Shown here: positions 59,139-64,000 of the stretch, in pieces
How the letters are laid out: the number at the start of each line of letters is the position of its first letter
How positions within the stretch are numbered: the first letter of the stretch is position 1
Origin: Phyto melanocephala
Taxonomy: Eukaryota > Arthropoda > Insecta > Diptera > Rhinophoridae
DNA: 64,000 nucleotides
Direction of reading: 5' to 3'
Assembly (NCBI GenBank): GCA_941918925.1
Contig: OW799237.1
Coordinates: 2,089,201-2,153,200, forward strand
The notes under the pieces: generated by a model
Database searches by the model: none
What the model was told of the DNA's origin: nothing
The model's input: only the letters and a program-made list of their open reading frames with translations
Translations under genes and position numbers: made by a program

Positions 59139-62100
59139 GTAATTTCAACTTTGCGGCTCAAGCTTACCCTCAATTATCTATATGTGATTAAATATTTATT
59201 CACTCACTTCAAAAACAAAATTCTCCATCAAAACCCTAAGTACTACACAACATTTTAAACTATTTCTTTAACAGCCCTACACGTTTTTGACGCTGTCGTT
59301 TATTCCATATTTTTGGCATTTTTTTATTTTTTGTAATTAATTCAAGTTTCAATTTCAATCATATTTCAAAAGCTGAAGCCGCCTATTTTTTGGCTCTATT
59401 TTTTTGTATTAAATTTCTAAACATGACTTAAGAAAAACAAAAAGTTGAAAAAAATTAAAAAAAAAAAATAACATGACTACTGTCGTGATTTGAATAATTT
59501 GAATGCTTTTGTTGTTGTACTTAAATTTTTAGTTTTTTTTTAATTATTTGCTGAGACACCTACAGTTATCGCTGTACGTATGCCCCTAAAATAAAAACGA
59601 ACTTATGTGCTGTTTTGCTGTAATGGCGGCATTATTTGTTTTAATTTTAATTTGAACTTAAAATTAAGAAAAAAAAATTATTTTATTGAATGAAGTCTTC
59701 TACGAGTAAGTCGGCAAAAATAAAACAAAAAACTTTAATTAATTTGTTTGTTAAAAAATTCTGCAGCAAGTTTAAGTTGTTTAAGCGATTCAACGCTTAA
59801 AATTATCTTTGACATTTCAGCAAACAAGTGGTTTGATGATGAAACTTGGAATTAAAATTCTTTTGAATACTTCAAATGGCATTTATAAGAATTATTTTTA
59901 AGATGAATAAGTAATTTAATTTGGGCAGATTTAAAAAAAATCTAAACCTGAATACCTTCATCAATAACTAAGTTCCTTCAAAACGTTTACACATAACGAC
60001 GAATATTTAGATGATGTTTTGTTATTGTTACTGCACAAAAAAAATAAATTTTTGTGTGAAAAACTTTAAGAACTTTAAGCTTTTTTTGTATTAAAATATA
60101 AAAAATAGAGATTTTCAAATCTTGTCCCTCAATATAGTGGCGAAGTATTGGGTTCTAATAAAATATTTTTTCATAAAAAAAATTAATCCTAAGCTCGCAT
60201 TTAAAAACAGCATACTGATAAAGTTTAAAAGATCAAAGGAATTAAATAATACTTTTGACTAAATAAAAAATATTTACATTCAAAAAATTTGACCTTAAAA
60301 CCACATCTTTACTGGGAATTAAATGAACAATTTATTAAAGGTCTGTGGTTTTAATAGATAATTTATTTAGATTTTTTGTTCGTTTTTTTTTTTAAGGAGA
60401 TCTATGAAATATTTAAAGTGTTTATTTTTTATTTCTTTGCAATTCCAAATATAAAATTTTAACGTTTAACATTTTCTTTGGAAAAATTCTGATTAAATAT
60501 ATTTATTTGTCAGCAATTCTTTTTGTGTGCAATGGCATTGATGAAACCTTCTGCCTCTACATTTAACATAATTGATAATGTGTATTAAAGTTTGTAGACA
60601 AAAATTTGATCGACTACAACAACAACAACAATAGCGTCAACATCATAATAAACAACAACATAATACTAAGTATTAGCACAAACCTAAAGTAAATACGCAA
60701 GTAAGTACTGGCAGAATGTCGAGAAAATCAAATAAGAAAAAGACAATATTTGTACACAAATTCCCACCTAGAGCTTTTTGTTTTGTGGCAACAATTAGTC
60801 TTTTTCTGTGTAAACAGCTACAACAACAAATAAGAACAATTTTTTCTTATTGCTGCTATTGCAATTGATATTTGTTGTTGTTGCAAGGGAAAAAGAAAAT
60901 AAAATCGATTTGGGTTTTTCTCTAACAATGCCGCCGCCTACTGCAAATATTTGTTAAATTCTAAATGGTAGTTTTCTGGTATTCATTGTTGGCATGTAAT
61001 ATGTTGCCGATGAGACGACCATGGCAAGTGGGGCAAGTGTGTTATGAATGTTTAGGTCGGACGATTAGTTACATTGTAAAACATACATACACACTTATTT
61101 AGTGTTGTTTTTTATTACAAAAAAAGCTAAATAAATGGCCCGAATGTTAAGACACACAAACACTCGGATTAATGGCCAAGTTTGGTTTGTTGTTATTGCA
61201 GCAGCATTTTGTGAATTGACTAGGGCTTTTAAAGGAAATGTGGCGGACTTATAGATGTGTGATGCCTAAGCATAGATATCGAAATGCAATTAAGCACATT
61301 TTTTTTTTTTTTTTTTTTAAACCACAAAACGAAACAATAAATATGTAATAACAACTAAACCAATACCAAATAACAACATTATCATCTCTGTCAGCCACAT
61401 ACAGACATACACACATACTTACTACGCTTTCGATATGTACTAGTAGACTAGACTAAAGGTTTCTTGCAACAATTTCCCAGCGGGCAAATTCATATTCAAA
61501 ACAAATTAAGAAAGAAGTGTTTATTTTTGCTACGTTGATCTTTAAAGGCTTGTAAAAACATTGTCGCCCCCTGCCACATTAATTAAAGTCTTTCATACTT
61601 TGTTGTTTTATGTTAATATGTGCATAAAGGCCTTAAGCCTTGGCTCTTAATACCTGTTCGTTATAAAATTGATTTAAACGCCAGGTGAACTTTTCTCGAT
61701 ATGTAGGACTTAAAAAGTGAAGATATTTTAGAAACAAAAAATAAATAAATTTTTTTTTTTTGGAAAAAAATTAAACGAGAAGGATTTTCTGTGTATTAAG
61801 GAATGTGTCGTTTAATTTTAAAGTAAACGTGTTTGAAATTAAAGTTTTCTTTGCACTGAATTTAATGTGGAACATCATATTGAATATTTACTATTTGTAA
61901 AAAAATATGGAATATTTTAAAAAATGTATGTGTAAAGAGGTAATTTTTTTTAGGGGCAAGATTTAATGAAAATATTATTTTATTAAAAATACTGAATTAA
62001 AAATTATAATAAAAATTCTAAATATATAGAAAAATTTCCAAAAAAAAAAAAAAAGAAAACAAGAAGAGATTAATAAAATTATAGTTCAGTTTGACTAAGA

Positions 62101-62263
62101 AAAAAATTAGATTTAACCTAAGATATAGGACATACGTTAAATCGTTATATATAATCCATTAAAAAAATTCTATTTTTGACATCACTGTTTCTAAATTTTT
62201 TTTGGTATAAAGTGTATCACAGAAAAATTCAAAGTTTGAGGTCACTAAATTTATCTGAATATA
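59139..62263. other. AT-rich noncoding stretch
   Basis: No gene was seen. CAACAA/TTGTTG simple tracts occur near 60617-60655 and 60860-60885, a T21 run near 61299, and an A-run near 62040. The patch at 60900-61100 is less A/T-biased but without an open frame. Confidence 0.55.
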
Positions 62264-62990
62264 AAACAAGTAACAGTGCCGTGCCGAATCTTATATACTC
62301 TTCACAACGTGTAGTCATGTAATAACAATTGTTTGTATCATCATTCATCTCATATGAAATAAAAAATATTCATATATAAAAACATCCCATTGCAAAATTA
62401 TAAATTGTTTATAAAAAAAAATTACAAAAAAAAATATATTAAAAACAAAAAATCAATAAAAAAAATTACAAAAAAAAATTTTGAAAAATTTTTTAAAAAC
62501 ATTTTTTAAAAAAATTAAAAAAATATATATATATAAAATATAAATAATATATAAAATAAAAAAATAAAATAAAAAAAAATTTTTTGACTCAGCTGGGATT
62601 CGATGCAACGTTTACTCTAAGCATTATATATGTATGTTGTTGTTGTAATTGTGAAAAAAAACGAGGTGGTCGTGGTTTTTTGCTTATATCTCAGAAAGTT
62701 ATCGGGCGATTGTGCTGAATTTCAATAGCGATTCATTCCTGGATATTTCCAAGAGATTGATATCATACACAGATCTGAGGAACATATAGTTGCTTTTAAA
62801 AGTTGATTTCAACCAACACACGGACAGACGGGCAGACGGACAGACGGTCAGGGCTTAATCGACTCCTCTATTTATAAGCTTTCAGAAAATATATACTTTA
62901 TCGGGTCGGAAATGAAAATTGTAGAAATTACAAACGGAATGACAAAGCTATATATACCCTTGTGCACCACAGGTGAAGGGTATAAATATG
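62264..62990 (+). repeat. Copy C of the hairpin-ended dispersed family, both ends present
   Basis: It begins AAAACAAGTAACAGTGCCGT with GCCGAATCTTATATACTC, and ends ATATACCCTTGTGCACCACA with GGTGAAGGGTATAAA. The interior has TTGCTTATATCTCAGAAAGT, GGACAGACGGGCAGACGGAC and AAATATATACTTTATCGGGT. An A/T-only low-complexity block (62400-62585) separates the 5' end from the body. It has no coding capacity. Confidence 0.8.
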
Positions 62991-63302
62991 AGGTCTTGAA
63001 AATCTGGAAAAACAATAAAAATGTACAAAGTTGTACCTACTTTATAGCCATTTTCTGGAAAAGCACTAAAGACACGTACTTAGTTCGGCAGGGTCGCATT
63101 TAAGACGTTATTTGATTGCCCTTGATTTGATGTACAAGATTCGATATACAACATGATTTTTTTTTTAGGTCTAAAGTCGGGAGGGAGGCTATAGCCCTAA
63201 AGCAGCAATGGACAAAAAAAATGCATTTGCAATTTTATAAGTCTATTACTGTCACAACATAATGAAAAAAGATTAATATACTTGTTATTATTTATTATTT
63301 AA

Positions 63303-63424
63303 ACAATAAGCGTCAACACAACCACTTTGCTTAAAAGCTGATGGGCGATTAAGTTATTTGTTGACAAAACGCGTGTGATGAGAAAAGTAGCTCCTGACAC
63401 GTGATTTGCCTATAGCTGCTCCAA
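63303..63424 (+). repeat. Dispersed repeat, copy 2 of 2
   Basis: AATAAGCGTCAACACAACCA, CTTTGCTTAAAAGCTGATG, GAGAAAAGTAGCTCCTG and GATTTGCCTATAGCTGCTCC match the copy at 34822-34963 in the same order. Confidence 0.7.
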
Positions 63425-63814
63425 AGACAATCTTTTTAGAAATAAAAAAAATGTCTATGCTTAGAACAGTTTCCTTCTCTATAGTTGTGACAAATTTTAC
63501 ATCGGGATGGTTTTTGGATCCAGGGATTGAAATCAATTTGCAAATTAAGATGGGGGTATAAAATGCATTTTTTTATGTGTTAAACACTCAATGACAAATC
63601 AAATATAAACCCATGCTGTGGTGGAAAATATCTTTATTTAAAATTTAATTTGTTGTTTTATTCTTTTTTTTGAGCTAAAGATCACTTTTTTATATTAAAA
63701 TTATTATTTTTTTAAATGTAGACAAACAATTTTTTCCCGTCTTTTTAAAAAAATTGTTTTTTAAACAATTTTAATATTTTAATTGTATTATCTGTGTTAT
63801 TTTTAAAAAACTGT

Positions 63815-63865
63815 CCTTGAATAAGCTACACAATGTGGTAGCGAAATATCGGAATAAAATAATAA
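63815..63865 (+). other. Degraded stem-loop related to the motif at 20484
   Basis: GCTACACAATGTGGTAGCGA followed by AATATCGG keeps the helix and GAAATAT of the 20484-20545 motif, but CTGATGA is worn to CTTGAATAA. It lies in the opposite orientation. It is probably the end of the same retroelement family. Confidence 0.4.
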
Positions 63866-64000
63866 TAATAATTTTTATATAAAAAAGTGATGTTTAGCTC
63901 AAAAAAATTAAAACAACATATTGATATAATAAGATCGAAGAAATTTACATAATATTGAAAATTGAATTTATATAACTGAATTCAAAAACTCTCAAAAAAA

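Noticed and set aside
1..64000. CRISPR arrays, bacterial operons, rRNA or tRNA genes
   Set aside because: No regularly spaced short repeats of CRISPR type, no ribosomal RNA segments and no confident tRNA cloverleaf were seen; the sequence is eukaryotic in character.

Overview
This window reads as AT-rich nuclear DNA of a higher (schizophoran, probably calyptrate) fly. The support is strong A+T bias with long A and T runs, no compact gene arrangement, several decayed mariner-type transposons, RTE-like and RNase H-bearing LINE remnants, small inverted-repeat elements, and one good protein-coding exon with a fly-style start context. The species call is inference; no housekeeping gene or RNA gene was found to fix it.

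The only well-supported coding sequence is a first coding exon on the minus strand (51606 down to 51315). It starts at ATG in the context CAAAACAATGG, encodes a 97-residue low-complexity Ser/Thr/Pro/Gln-rich N-terminus ending in PRVSFNRDVHVKRI, and stops at a GTTAGT splice donor. If this is right, much of the window below 51314 is the first long intron(s) of that gene and the DNA above about 51700 is its 5' side. Two weaker plus-strand exon candidates lie in that DNA: a signal-anchor-like first exon at 10833-10985 and a terminal exon at 38391-38490 with a strong acceptor, a membrane segment, a stop and an AATAAA. Two minus-strand ORFs (4197-4502 and 52961-53170) look more protein-like than their surroundings but are unassigned.

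Layout. 0.5-2.1 kb: a small inverted-repeat element, then an RTE-like LINE fragment split by a doubly deleted mariner. 7.0-7.5 kb: a duplicated AGT microsatellite block. 11.3-14.1 kb: a diverged tandem repeat interrupted by a mariner with catalytic spacing of 41 residues (1304 bp), which itself carries a 353-bp MITE. 15.7-16.8 kb and 58.0-59.1 kb: two decayed copies of another mariner type. 23.5 kb: a 252-bp element with 8-bp target duplication. 28-31.9 kb: a cluster of a dispersed family whose ends carry TTCGGCTGTGCCGAA and GAAGGGTATAAAA hairpins, including a 2.4-kb copy with a 288-bp tandem array and a nested mariner remnant. 38.7-48.5 kb: two MITEs with TAA target duplications, more copies of the hairpin-ended family with a SINE-like insertion, and a second RTE-like 3' end. 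50.4-52.7 kb: a set of 16-bp palindromes (ATTCAGCWRGCTGAAT) on both sides of the coding exon. 55.4-56.2 kb: an RNase H LINE remnant. 62.3-63.0 kb: another hairpin-ended family copy.

There is no operon-like cooperation between genes here. The most unusual signal is the palindrome array with 81-83-bp spacing around the first coding exon; next is the depth of nesting among the transposons.
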